From Hymenobacter cheonanensis (GTDB lineage: Bacteria; Bacteroidota; Bacteroidia; Cytophagales; Hymenobacteraceae), in assembly GCF_030581075.1 (NCBI RefSeq), contig NZ_JAUQSW010000005.1, positions 248,001-312,000 of the forward strand: a stretch of 64,000 bases of DNA. The letters run 5' to 3'. Below the pieces are notes generated by a model. It saw only the letters and a list, made by a program, of their open reading frames with translations. It did not search any database and was not told the DNA's origin. Below are positions 33,605 through 42,115 of the stretch, piece by piece. The stretch's first letter is position 1. Each line of letters begins with the position of its first letter. Made by a program: the position numbers and the translations under genes.

Positions 33605-35158
33605 CTATTGCAGCAACTGCTGCCCGCTCACTACTTCATCCATCACCTCCGTGAAGGTGCGGACCAGCGCCGTGGCCGGCGAGCTAGCCGTGTCATTGGC
33701 CACGGCCTGGCTCAGGCGCTTGTCCAGCATCACCCGGATTTGCTTGGGGTCGATAACGTCTGACTTCCCAAATAAGCCTTTCTTCTTCAATTCTTTGCCG
33801 GCTACTGCTTTGTCGAAGTCCGGCTCCAGTAGGTCGGCCATGCTGTCCCAGTGGTTTTGCGGGTCGTAGCCGTCGCGCAGGTTGAAGGGCCGGAAGCGCC
33901 GGGCATTATCGCGCAGCTCGCGCAGCCAGGCGGTGTAGCTGATAAACTGCCGGTCGGGCGAGTTGTAGTCAAACAAAAATCGCCGTAAATCCAGGTAAAA
34001 CGGGTCGCGGTCCCAGGCGTTTTTCAGCCCTAGATTGGTCGCGTAAGTAGCCGACATCGTGTCATCGAGGTGATGTTGCAGCCACGTAGCGAAAAAGTGG
34101 AAGCGCGTCAGCGCCTCGCCCACCTTCGGCAAGGTTTGGCGGCGGTCGAAGTGCTCGAAGCGCAGGTCGTTCTCGTCGCGCTCCAGCCCAAACTCATAGA
34201 AGTGCTCCTCGTGGGCGATGCTGTCGGGTTTATCTAGGAAGTCGAGCACCGCCAGGGCCCCCACCACCTCGATAAAGTGGGCGTTGTTTTGCTGGCCGAT
34301 GCCGCCCTCGTGGTTATCGTTTTGCTTCTGCGCCTGGTCGCCGAGGTAGTACATGGCGTTCAGGCCGTGCAGGTTTTGCTGGTAGTACGCTAGGGCCGCC
34401 TTCGTCTTGGTAATGAACGTGTTAGAATCAATGGCGCTGGTGTCCTCACTTTTCAGGCTGAAGTAAGGCAGCAGGCTGAGCGCCCCAATCGGCGCCGTAT
34501 TCAGCAGCTCGATATGGGGCAGGTTGGCATCGCGGTCGCGCAGGTTCTTGAGCAGCAGCGGGAAGCCCGCCGCGCCCGTGCCCCCAAAGATGGAGCTGAT
34601 GAAGAAAATGCGGTCGCCCGCTCGAAACTCATTACCGAAAAACTGAAACTCAGGCGAGTCCACCAGTTGGTTCAGCACCACGCTGCCCACGTTGGGGCTG
34701 CCTTTGAACCCGACTTTGAGGTTCTCATCGAGGCTCTTAGGGTCGAAGAGTAAATCCACCAGGTACTGGCTCTCCACCGGCAGGCTGGTGTAGCGCAGGT
34801 AGTCGCGCAGCGGCTCTTCCATGCCGCTAAAGCTGTACTCGAAGGTGTCTTTTACCCGCGTATCACGCTGCTCGCCGGGCCTGGCCAGCGAGGCCAGGGT
34901 CTGAATGTCAGCCCCGAAGAACTGCCCGGCGGTGCTAGCCCCCGGCGCGGCCGGCTTTATCTGCGAGCGCAGGCGCTGGTAGGTTTTGAGCAGCTCGATG
35001 GTGCGCTGCTTGTCACCGTTAGTAGCGTCGGGGTCGATAATGATGGGCACCACCCGGTCGCAGTTCTTGAGTTCGACCCCGGCTGCCAGCAGCATTGTGA
35101 GTGAGCGGATAACCCGCGACCCCGTGCCGCCAATACCGAAGATGTATAGCGTGGACAT
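33605..35158 (-). CDS. Tubulin/FtsZ-like GTPase (Tubulin_2-type)
   Basis: 517 residues. An N-terminal nucleotide loop LYIFGIGGTGSRVIRSL (residues 4-20) and a glycine loop IFGGTGAAGFPLLLKN (about 187-202) match the T1 and T4 loops of the tubulin/FtsZ fold. A catalytic T7 NxDxxD motif is not obvious, so GTP hydrolysis is unproven. After residue 330 come helical segments (FATWLQHHLDD, SYTAWLRELRDN) with no match. The length is similar to tubulin (450) plus an extension. It lies between the small membrane protein and the actin-like ATPase, same strand. Prediction: a filament or switch element of the membrane machine; inference. Confidence 0.8.
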   Translation of the reverse strand: MSTLYIFGIGGTGSRVIRSLTMLLAAGVELKNCDRVVPIIIDPDATNGDKQRTIELLKTYQRLRSQIKPAAPGASTAGQFFGADIQTLASLARPGEQRDTRVKDTFEYSFSGMEEPLRDYLRYTSLPVESQYLVDLLFDPKSLDENLKVGFKGSPNVGSVVLNQLVDSPEFQFFGNEFRAGDRIFFISSIFGGTGAAGFPLLLKNLRDRDANLPHIELLNTAPIGALSLLPYFSLKSEDTSAIDSNTFITKTKAALAYYQQNLHGLNAMYYLGDQAQKQNDNHEGGIGQQNNAHFIEVVGALAVLDFLDKPDSIAHEEHFYEFGLERDENDLRFEHFDRRQTLPKVGEALTRFHFFATWLQHHLDDTMSATYATNLGLKNAWDRDPFYLDLRRFLFDYNSPDRQFISYTAWLRELRDNARRFRPFNLRDGYDPQNHWDSMADLLEPDFDKAVAGKELKKKGLFGKSDVIDPKQIRVMLDKRLSQAVANDTASSPATALVRTFTEVMDEVVSGQQLLQ

Positions 35159-35263
35159 AGTTGATTGTTAGAGGTTTCCGTTGGTTTAAGGTTGGTGTTT
35201 CTAGCGTCGGCCACTGCGTGACACCCGTAATGAGCCGGGTAATACCGGCAGCGCGGCGCTAGC

Positions 35264-35716
35264 CTAGTTGGGCCAGCGCACGGGCGTGGTGCGGGCGCTT
35301 ACCGACAGCGGCTTTACCACAAACGACCAGAGTACAAAAAACAAGGCCCCGTACAGCGCATTTACCACCAAAAAACCCAGCACGTACCGGTCGTAGGCCG
35401 ACTTCTCAACGGCCCCTAGCGTTTCCCCATCCAGGCTAGCGTACACCACCGAGCGCGCCTGCGAGTAGGCCAAAATAGCCGAGCCAACAGCCGTGAGCAG
35501 CAGCATAATAAGCCAGTGCGAGGTCTTGTAAAAAGATGTCGTCAGCACCCGGTTGAAGATGACGTAAAACAGCAGCGCCGCCCCCAGCGCCACGCCGAAA
35601 AGCGTGCCCAGGCCCACACCCGGAAAAATGCTTTTTTGGTAAACCGGAATCAGCGACGACGGCTCGGCGGTGCCCAGCAGCGCCTGGTAGAGGGTGGTGA
35701 ACAGCTTCTGAAACAT
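35264..35716 (-). CDS. Three-helix membrane protein, unknown
   Basis: 150 residues from ATG 35716. Membrane helices at about 33-54 (GVGLGTLFGVALGAALLFYVIF), 68-88 (WLIMLLLTAVGSAILAYSQA) and 112-132 (YVLGFLVVNALYGALFFVLWSF). No recognised motif. It sits 105 bp upstream of the tubulin-like gene within the nine-gene unit, so it may anchor it. Confidence 0.72.
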   Translation of the reverse strand: MFQKLFTTLYQALLGTAEPSSLIPVYQKSIFPGVGLGTLFGVALGAALLFYVIFNRVLTTSFYKTSHWLIMLLLTAVGSAILAYSQARSVVYASLDGETLGAVEKSAYDRYVLGFLVVNALYGALFFVLWSFVVKPLSVSARTTPVRWPN

Positions 35717-35785
35717 GAAAGAAAAATAGGGTTTCGGGGAAAAGGAGAACGGCCAGGCCCGGGCCAGCGGCAAGAAACGGGCCGT

Positions 35786-37135
35786 TTAGTCGGCGGCGCG
35801 CAGCTGCACGGGCAGCGCCCACACTTCGCGGCCGGCCGGCTGCTGGTCGTAGTAGTCCTGCACGCCTTGTATTACTTCGCTCAGCAAGAAAGTTTTAGGC
35901 CCTTGCGCGGCGATGTTGCTATCGTTGAGCGTAGTGTATTTGGCAACCCAGGTGGGCTGGGTGCGGGGCAGCACGAGGCGTAGCGTGGCGGGCTTTTGGC
36001 CGGGCAGGTGCTCCAGGTGCACCCTGGCCAGGTGCGTGTAAGTGGGTAGCGCGGGGCTGCGCGGCGCCTTGGGCTCGTTGCGGGCCGCCCATACTTTGGC
36101 GAGAGTGGCGCCCGTACCGGCTTCATCGAGCTGCAGCTTGGTGGGTAGGCTAGCGGCCTCGGCGGCAGGCGCATTGCTGAGGTCGAGGCCGAGCACAAAC
36201 TCGGCCGGCTCCTGGCGCGACAGGCTCTTGGTGAAATGCAGCGTCAGGGGCTGGGTTTGGCGGCTGCCGGTTTTGTCTACGTACCACTCGCCCACATTGC
36301 CAAAGTGCTCAAACACCGCCGCCGGTGGGGCTAGCGTATTGAAGCTCACCCGCTCGAAGCCCTCGCCCATGAGTGGCTTCAGCCAGGGCGTGGCGGCGGC
36401 CACGGCGGTGGGCTGGCCCAGCACCCACACGTAGTAGGGCAGGCGGCTGCCATTCAGTACCTGAAAATGCGTGCGGTTGCCCGGAAAAAATTTGTCCCGA
36501 AACTCGGAAGTACCCGCGAAGATATTGATTGCCAGGTCCGCAGCCGCCGCTTCATTCAGGGCGTCCTTCACGTCGGTTTTAACTTTCCAGGTCTGCTTGG
36601 GGTCGGGCGGGGCGTAGATGAAGTCGGAAATTACTACGCTCACCGTGCCCGGCTTGCCCTTTTGGAGCTTCAGGATTTCGCGCAGCATAGTGGGCATTTC
36701 GGTGCCTAGCGCGGGGTTTTGAATGCCCGTGCTCACCGTGTTGCTCAGCTCGGCGTAGGTAGTCGGCCGTAGCGTATGCGGGTCCTTGGCGGTGCTTTCC
36801 TGCACGAAATAATAGGTTGGCGCTACCTTATTAGCAGCCCGCTGGTCGTTGATGTTGCTTAGCAGCTCGGTAATGGCGCGCTGAAACTGGCTGCCCGTTT
36901 CGCCCGGCGCATTGGGGTGCATGAAGCCGCGCATCCCGGTGGAGGCATCCACAAAAACACTGATTTGGCTGATGGCCGCGGCGGGCGTTTTGCTGGTTGC
37001 CGCAGTGGTGACTTTCTCAGTAGGTTTATCGGACCCGCCACAGCTGCCGAGCGTGCCGCCGCCCAGCAGCAGCGCCGCTAGCGGGTAAAAAGCCGAAGAG
37101 TACCAAAAACGGGCCGCCAATAGTCGAGAATGCAT
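35786..37135 (-). CDS. VWA-like lipoprotein of the nine-gene unit
   Basis: 449 residues from ATG 37135. The lipobox LGSC gives lipidated Cys 32. Residues 55-240 have a von Willebrand A-like fold with a metal-site-like DASTG (D63, S65, G67) and VSVVISDFIYA. A beta-rich C-terminal domain follows (LPYYVWVLGQP, LTLHFTKSLS, VHLEHLPGQKPATLRL). It is probably on the periplasmic face of a membrane, where it could contact the wall or the MotB-like protein. It lies 69 bp upstream of the membrane-protein gene. Confidence 0.75.
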   Translation of the reverse strand: MHSRLLAARFWYSSAFYPLAALLLGGGTLGSCGGSDKPTEKVTTAATSKTPAAAISQISVFVDASTGMRGFMHPNAPGETGSQFQRAITELLSNINDQRAANKVAPTYYFVQESTAKDPHTLRPTTYAELSNTVSTGIQNPALGTEMPTMLREILKLQKGKPGTVSVVISDFIYAPPDPKQTWKVKTDVKDALNEAAAADLAINIFAGTSEFRDKFFPGNRTHFQVLNGSRLPYYVWVLGQPTAVAAATPWLKPLMGEGFERVSFNTLAPPAAVFEHFGNVGEWYVDKTGSRQTQPLTLHFTKSLSRQEPAEFVLGLDLSNAPAAEAASLPTKLQLDEAGTGATLAKVWAARNEPKAPRSPALPTYTHLARVHLEHLPGQKPATLRLVLPRTQPTWVAKYTTLNDSNIAAQGPKTFLLSEVIQGVQDYYDQQPAGREVWALPVQLRAAD

Positions 37136-37231
37136 GGGCAAAGAGTAGCGGGCGCCCACATGGCGCCCATCTGCCGTGCAAGTAACGACAATTGGCGGCT
37201 TGAGGATATACGCTGCCGCCAATCCGGTGCA

Positions 37232-37519
37232 TTACCGGCTGAGGCCCGCCCAAAAGAAGGCCGCTTTATTGACCACTAGCCCGATGGCAACCACCAAAAA
37301 CCCTATGGGCACAAGCAGCAGCAGCGCGGCCAAGCGCCTAGTAGTAGCCGGAAAAGGGTCCGTTTCGGCTGGCTGGCTCCACCGCTGCCCCAGCAGCTTG
37401 CACAAGTGAATTATCAGCCACCCCATGCCCGCCACCAAGGAGGCGAGGGCAAAGAATAGTAAGAAGACGATGACCCCGAAAACCGGCGAGTCAAACACTT
37501 CTAAGAAGAGCGGTCGCAT
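37232..37519 (-). CDS. Small two-helix membrane protein
   Basis: 95 residues. Helices at about 14-37 (GVIVFLLFFALASLVAGMGWLII) and 66-87 (AALLLLVPIGFLVVAIGLVV). No recognised motif. It lies 29 bp after the helicase gene. Confidence 0.7.
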   Translation of the reverse strand: MRPLFLEVFDSPVFGVIVFLLFFALASLVAGMGWLIIHLCKLLGQRWSQPAETDPFPATTRRLAALLLLVPIGFLVVAIGLVVNKAAFFWAGLSR

Positions 37520-37548
37520 AGCTTAGCGGTAACAGGTTCTGGCAGCTA

Positions 37549-40548
37549 TTACCCCAGCAGCTCCTCAATATCCTCGCGCGTCAGCGACTTGATTACGGCC
37601 TCATCGGTCGTTATCAAGTCGCTCACCAGCTGTAGCTTACGCTTTTGCAGGGCTAGTATTTTCTCTTCCACCGTGTTCTGGCTGATGAACTTGTACACGA
37701 ACACCGGCCGCTGCTGCCCAATGCGGTGGGCGCGGTCTACGGCCTGCGCCTCCACGGCCGGGTTCCACCACGGGTCGAGAATAAACACGTAGTCGGCGGC
37801 CGTGAGGTTGAGGCCCACGCCGCCGGCCTTGAGGCTGATGAGGAAGATTTGCAGGTCGGGCGTGTGCTGGAAGCGCTCGACTTCGCCCTGGCGGTCGCGA
37901 GTGTGGCCATCGAGGTAGGCGTAGGCGAGCTGGCGCTCGTCGAGGCCGGCGCGCACCAAAGTCAGGTGCTGCACAAACTGACTGAAAACCAATACTTTGT
38001 GGCCTTCCGAAACCACGCTGCGAATCATACGTAAAATCTCACGCATCTTGCCCGATTCGCCTTCGTAGCTGCTGTCGGCCAGGTGCGGGTGGTTGGCAAT
38101 CTGGCGCAGGCGCGTGAGACCTTGCAACAGCAGCAGCTGCGTGCCGCCGGCCGGCGTAGGCGCGTGCCCCTCCAGGCTTTCCAGAATTTTATTGCGGTAA
38201 AAGCTCTTGGTTTCTTCGTAAAACTGCGCCTGCTCTTCCGTGAGCGGGCAGTAGCTGAGGTGCTCCGTTTTTTCGGGTAGCTCGCTGGCTACCTGCGCTT
38301 TGTGGCGGCGCAGCACAAAGGGCTTGATGAGCGCGTGCAGCTTGCGGGTGCGGCTTTCGTCCTGGTTTTTCTCGATGGGCTTCACGAATTCCTTGCGGAA
38401 AAACGCCTGCGTACCCAGCAAGCCCGGGTTGATAAAGGTCATCTGCGACCATAAATCCATTGTCGAGTTCTCGACCGGCGTGCCGGTAAGGATAAGCCGG
38501 TGCCGGGCCCGCAGCTTGCGCACGGCCTGCGCCGTGGTCGAGCTAGGGTTCTTGATGGCCTGCGACTCATCAAGTATCACGTAGTCAAAGTGATAGCTGG
38601 CCAGCAGCTCAGTGTCGAGGCGCACGATGCCGTAGCTGGTCAGCACCACGTCGTAGTCGGCAAACTGCGCCACGTTTTTGTCGCGGTACGTGCCTGTGTA
38701 CACCAGCAGGCGCAGGCTAGGGGTGAACTTGCGGGCCTCGGCCATCCAATTGTAAACCAACGAGGTAGGCAGCACCAGCAGCGAAGCGGCGCCCTGGCTG
38801 GCCTGGCTTTCCTGGCGCTCGAGCAGCATCACCAGGGTCTGCACCGATTTGCCCAGGCCCATATCATCGGCCAGGCAGCCGCCGAGGTGGTAGTCCTGCA
38901 CAAAGCGCAGCCAGTTGTAGCCCGCCTGCTGATACGGCCGCAGCGTGCCCCGGAAGCCCACCGGCAGTGCTCGGTCTTCGACGGCGGCAAAGTCGCGCAG
39001 CTTCTCGAGCCGGCGCGTAAGCGTGACGGTAGCCAGGTTATCCTGCTCTAAATCATTGACTAATGACAAGTGGTGGCGGCGCAGGGCTAGCGGCTGGCCG
39101 TCGGTTTCTTCGGCAAAGGCGAAGAGTTCGAGGTAGTCGGTAAACCACTCGTCGGGGATGAACGCGACCTGGCCGTTGGGCAGGCGGTACTCGCGGCGGC
39201 GCTGCAAAATGTAGGGCCGCAGCCGGATAAACGGCACCGCGTACTCGCCAAACCACACCGTGCCGCGCACGTCGAACCAGTCGCCGCGCTCCTCAATACC
39301 CACTTCTACCCGCACCGGCCCAATGAAATAATCCTGGCTGGCCGAGGCACCGCCCTGCACCTGAAAACCCAGCTCGCCCAGCGCCGGGGCATTGTCGTGC
39401 AGCCAGCGAAAAGCCTCGGCTTTGGGCAAGCTGGCGTGGCCCTCGGCATCGAGGGGCAGGCCGCGCTGGCGCAGCTCTTCGGCGCGGTCACCTTCTTCTT
39501 TGGCCGAGCGCAGCAGGCGCCGAAAGATGTAAGAATCAGCATCTTCTTCCAGCTGCACGCTCATGGGGCGCGGCGGCGTCAGGGGCAGGTCGTAGGCGCC
39601 GTAGCGGAAGGTTAGGTTGAAAAACAGCGGCGCCTCATCGGTGCCCGCGCCCGGAATAACCAGGGGCTTGGGCAGCGGCACGCGGCCCCGCCGGGGCGGG
39701 CCGGGCGGGCGCACGGGCACCACCGGCGCGCCGGCCGCCGGCCCGGGCGGCACGTCCGAAAACGTGAGCTGGGGCCGGGCCAGGTAGCGCTCGGTGCGAA
39801 TATCGAAGCCGCGCGCGTGCACATCAAACGACTCCATGAGCGGGGCCACGAACTTCTGGAAGTAGCTTTTCTCTACCGCCCTCGGCACGGTGATGAATTT
39901 CTTGTTCAGAAACGGCAGCAGCTTGCGCCCGTCCACATCGTGGCGGAAGCAGTAGAGCACGTCGTCGAGCAGCAGCCAGGCGGGCTGCTGGCACACCAGC
40001 ACGGCGTTTTTAAACTGAAAGTCAAGCTTTTGATTCTGAAACTGAATCGTCGGGAAATAGTGCGTGCTCTCCTCGTTGCGCCGGAAGTGGAAGAGGATGG
40101 AGGCCGGCACGGGGGCTAGCCGTAGCTCGCGCCAAGTGGGCTCGCCGTCGCGGCCCATGATGAAGACGTGCTTGTCTTTGAGGCCCGCCAGCAGCCGGCC
40201 CAGCCGCGTTTGCACGTAGCGGGCAATGGCCTCCTGCAGGGGCTTATCGCCTTTTTCCGGGTTGTAAATCTTGAGGAAAAAATCGGCCGCCGTGATTTTG
40301 CGAGGCCAGAATTCCTTGATAACCGCGTCTTGCTGCAACTGGTCGCAGAGGGCGATAAGCTCGTAGTCGTCCTTTTCGAGGCCCGCCGCAAATTCCGGGG
40401 CGTTTTTGGCCGAAATCGTTTGGTGTTGCAGCGTGAGGCGGCCACCGGGGCCTAGCTGCACCACATGCGCCGTAAAAAGGTGACCCAGATACTCGTGCGC
40501 GAACAGCGAGTAAACTAATTGAAAAGGTTGCGCAGTAGAAACATTCAT
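37549..40548 (-). CDS. SNF2-family DNA/RNA translocase with long N-terminal region
   Basis: 999 residues from ATG 40548 (MNVSTAQPFQLVY). The N-terminal 500 residues have no known domain apart from strand-rich segments. The motor has motif I DDMGLGKSVQTLV (about 560), Ia LVLPTSLVYNW, II LDESQAIKN (about 660), III LTGTPVENS, and helicase C with FSQFVQHL, ISLKAGGVGLNLTAADYV, and motif VI DRAHRIGQQRP (about 940). The end EEKILALQKRKLQLVSDL is typical for bacterial HepA-like SNF2 enzymes. No nuclease or SWIM domain is apparent. First gene of the nine-gene unit. Zorya type I also encodes a helicase-like protein (ZorD). Confidence 0.9.
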   Translation of the reverse strand: MNVSTAQPFQLVYSLFAHEYLGHLFTAHVVQLGPGGRLTLQHQTISAKNAPEFAAGLEKDDYELIALCDQLQQDAVIKEFWPRKITAADFFLKIYNPEKGDKPLQEAIARYVQTRLGRLLAGLKDKHVFIMGRDGEPTWRELRLAPVPASILFHFRRNEESTHYFPTIQFQNQKLDFQFKNAVLVCQQPAWLLLDDVLYCFRHDVDGRKLLPFLNKKFITVPRAVEKSYFQKFVAPLMESFDVHARGFDIRTERYLARPQLTFSDVPPGPAAGAPVVPVRPPGPPRRGRVPLPKPLVIPGAGTDEAPLFFNLTFRYGAYDLPLTPPRPMSVQLEEDADSYIFRRLLRSAKEEGDRAEELRQRGLPLDAEGHASLPKAEAFRWLHDNAPALGELGFQVQGGASASQDYFIGPVRVEVGIEERGDWFDVRGTVWFGEYAVPFIRLRPYILQRRREYRLPNGQVAFIPDEWFTDYLELFAFAEETDGQPLALRRHHLSLVNDLEQDNLATVTLTRRLEKLRDFAAVEDRALPVGFRGTLRPYQQAGYNWLRFVQDYHLGGCLADDMGLGKSVQTLVMLLERQESQASQGAASLLVLPTSLVYNWMAEARKFTPSLRLLVYTGTYRDKNVAQFADYDVVLTSYGIVRLDTELLASYHFDYVILDESQAIKNPSSTTAQAVRKLRARHRLILTGTPVENSTMDLWSQMTFINPGLLGTQAFFRKEFVKPIEKNQDESRTRKLHALIKPFVLRRHKAQVASELPEKTEHLSYCPLTEEQAQFYEETKSFYRNKILESLEGHAPTPAGGTQLLLLQGLTRLRQIANHPHLADSSYEGESGKMREILRMIRSVVSEGHKVLVFSQFVQHLTLVRAGLDERQLAYAYLDGHTRDRQGEVERFQHTPDLQIFLISLKAGGVGLNLTAADYVFILDPWWNPAVEAQAVDRAHRIGQQRPVFVYKFISQNTVEEKILALQKRKLQLVSDLITTDEAVIKSLTREDIEELLG

Positions 40549-40656
40549 AGCCGAGCACGAGAACGTGCAAGTTAGCCCGCGCGGCCGGTATTCCCGATTG
40601 ATTTTGCTCAATTTTACCGCAGCCCGCGCCAGGCTCCCGCCTACGGTCGAGGTTGG

Positions 40657-41889
40657 CTAGAGGTTCTCCCGAATTTGCATTCGCCCGGCATTCAGCGCGG
40701 GCCGGATGGATACGGCCAAGGTTATCGAGATGATAGCCAAGGAGATAAAAAAGATATCCGAGGCCTGCATTTTTACCGGATAGGAATCTACCACGCTCGT
40801 CGCCATGCCCATGCTCACGAGGTGGAAGGTTTGCTGAATCCAGCAAATAGTGATGCCCAGCGCCAGGCCCGCCACGGCACCCACCAGGGCCACAATGGCA
40901 CCCACCAGCAAAAACGACTGCCGCACTGTCTGCTCGGTGGCCCCAATGGCTTGGAGCACAGCAATATCCTTACGCTTGTCGATAACCAGCATCGAGAGCG
41001 AGAAGAAGATATTGAGCGAGGCGATGAGCAGGATGAAGGCGAAGGTGATGAACACAAATAGCTTCTCAATCTTGATGGCCTTGAGCAGGCTCACGTGCTG
41101 CTCGTCCGAGTCGAGCACCGTAAAGCCATCGCCGAGGCGCTCGCGCAGCATTTCCTTCACCTTCTCGGCCTTGAAGCTAGCCCCCACGCGCACGTAGAGG
41201 GCGGTGCGACGGTTGCCGTAGCCGAGCAGGCGCCGGGCAAAGGTGAGGGGCACAAAGAGGTAGCTGTCGTCGAGGTGCTGCTCTATCTGGAAAACGCCGC
41301 CGGCCAGAATGGTTTCTTCATTGAAAGCCTTTTCGGGGTTGATATTGAGAGTTTTGCGGCCGGGCTCCTGGCGGGGGTAGAGCAGACGTAAGGGGGCCAG
41401 CCGATTGTCGAGTACCACGCCAAGCTCGCTTTTCACGCCTTCGCCCACCAGGGCATACTCGCGCTCGCCGCGGCGCAGGCGGTGGTCGCCGGCCAGCAGG
41501 TTCGAGTCGATGGGAATCTGGCCGAAGTAATTTTCCGACAAGCCGCGCATTTTCACCACCATCTGGCGGTCGTGGTATTGCAGCAGGGCATTGTCTTCGA
41601 TAACCTCGGTGAGCAGGGCCACGCCGGGCGTAGTGTACACTTTGTTTAGCAGCAGCGTATCGACGGGAAACGACTTGCCTTGGCGCGCCGCAATGACCAG
41701 GCTAGGGTCCGACTTGCCGTAGAGCGAGCGCACGAGGTCTTCCAGCCCGTTAAACACCGAAAGCACGATGATGAGCGCCGCCGTGCCCACCGCCACGCCC
41801 ACCATCGAGATGTTGGAGATGATGGTAATGATGTTGCGCTTTTTCTTGGAAAGAAAGTAGCGACGGGCAATGAGGAGAGGTACGTTCAC
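40657..41889 (-). CDS. FtsX/LolE-type ABC permease (lipoprotein-releasing)
   Basis: 410 residues; the start codon is GTG at 41889 (MNVPLLIARRYFLSKKKRN). The layout is one N-terminal helix (NISMVGVAVGTAALIIVLSVF), a periplasmic domain of about 200 residues, and three C-terminal helices (IEKLFVFITFAFILLIASLNI, FLLVGAIVALVGAVAGLALGI, FFISLAIISITLAVSI). IDKRKDIAVLQAIGATEQTV is the FtsX-family cytoplasmic loop. No ATPase gene is adjacent. Its usual role is lipoprotein release from the inner membrane. A palindromic element ends just upstream of it. Confidence 0.9.
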   Translation of the reverse strand: MNVPLLIARRYFLSKKKRNIITIISNISMVGVAVGTAALIIVLSVFNGLEDLVRSLYGKSDPSLVIAARQGKSFPVDTLLLNKVYTTPGVALLTEVIEDNALLQYHDRQMVVKMRGLSENYFGQIPIDSNLLAGDHRLRRGEREYALVGEGVKSELGVVLDNRLAPLRLLYPRQEPGRKTLNINPEKAFNEETILAGGVFQIEQHLDDSYLFVPLTFARRLLGYGNRRTALYVRVGASFKAEKVKEMLRERLGDGFTVLDSDEQHVSLLKAIKIEKLFVFITFAFILLIASLNIFFSLSMLVIDKRKDIAVLQAIGATEQTVRQSFLLVGAIVALVGAVAGLALGITICWIQQTFHLVSMGMATSVVDSYPVKMQASDIFFISLAIISITLAVSIRPALNAGRMQIRENL

Positions 41890-41891
41890 AG

Positions 41892-42115
41892 AATCACGGA
41901 TTACGCGGATTTAAACGGATTTCACGGATTTTGTGGACGTGCAGAACGACGCAAAATTGTGGAGAGAAACTCGATGGCTTGCCCCAGCCTGGCCGATTGG
42001 CAATTACCGGACAGCATAAATCGTGGCTGGAAGCAACGGCAGCGGCTAAAACGGCTAGCGGTAAAGTCGTCCACAAAATCCGTGAAATCCGTTTAAATCC
42101 GCGTAATCCGTGATT
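41892..42115. repeat. Miniature element with 48-bp perfect terminal inverted repeats (ACGGATTACGCGG family)
   Basis: Arms at 41892-41939 and 42068-42115 are perfect inverted repeats beginning AATCACGGATTACGCGG. The 128-bp core (41940-42067) has no long frame and no transposase. The right arm ends one base before the methyltransferase stop codon at 42116. A degenerate relative is at 56191-56366. Confidence 0.9.

Noticed and set aside
26462..40548. Calling the nine-gene unit a Zorya system
   Set aside because: MotA/MotB and a helicase are shared, but no ZorC/EH_Signature or known ZorE protein is visible and the two filament NTPases are extra; reported instead as Zorya-like.
41892..42115. Insertion sequence with transposase
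   Set aside because: The 128-bp core is too short and has no transposase frame; treated as a miniature element.
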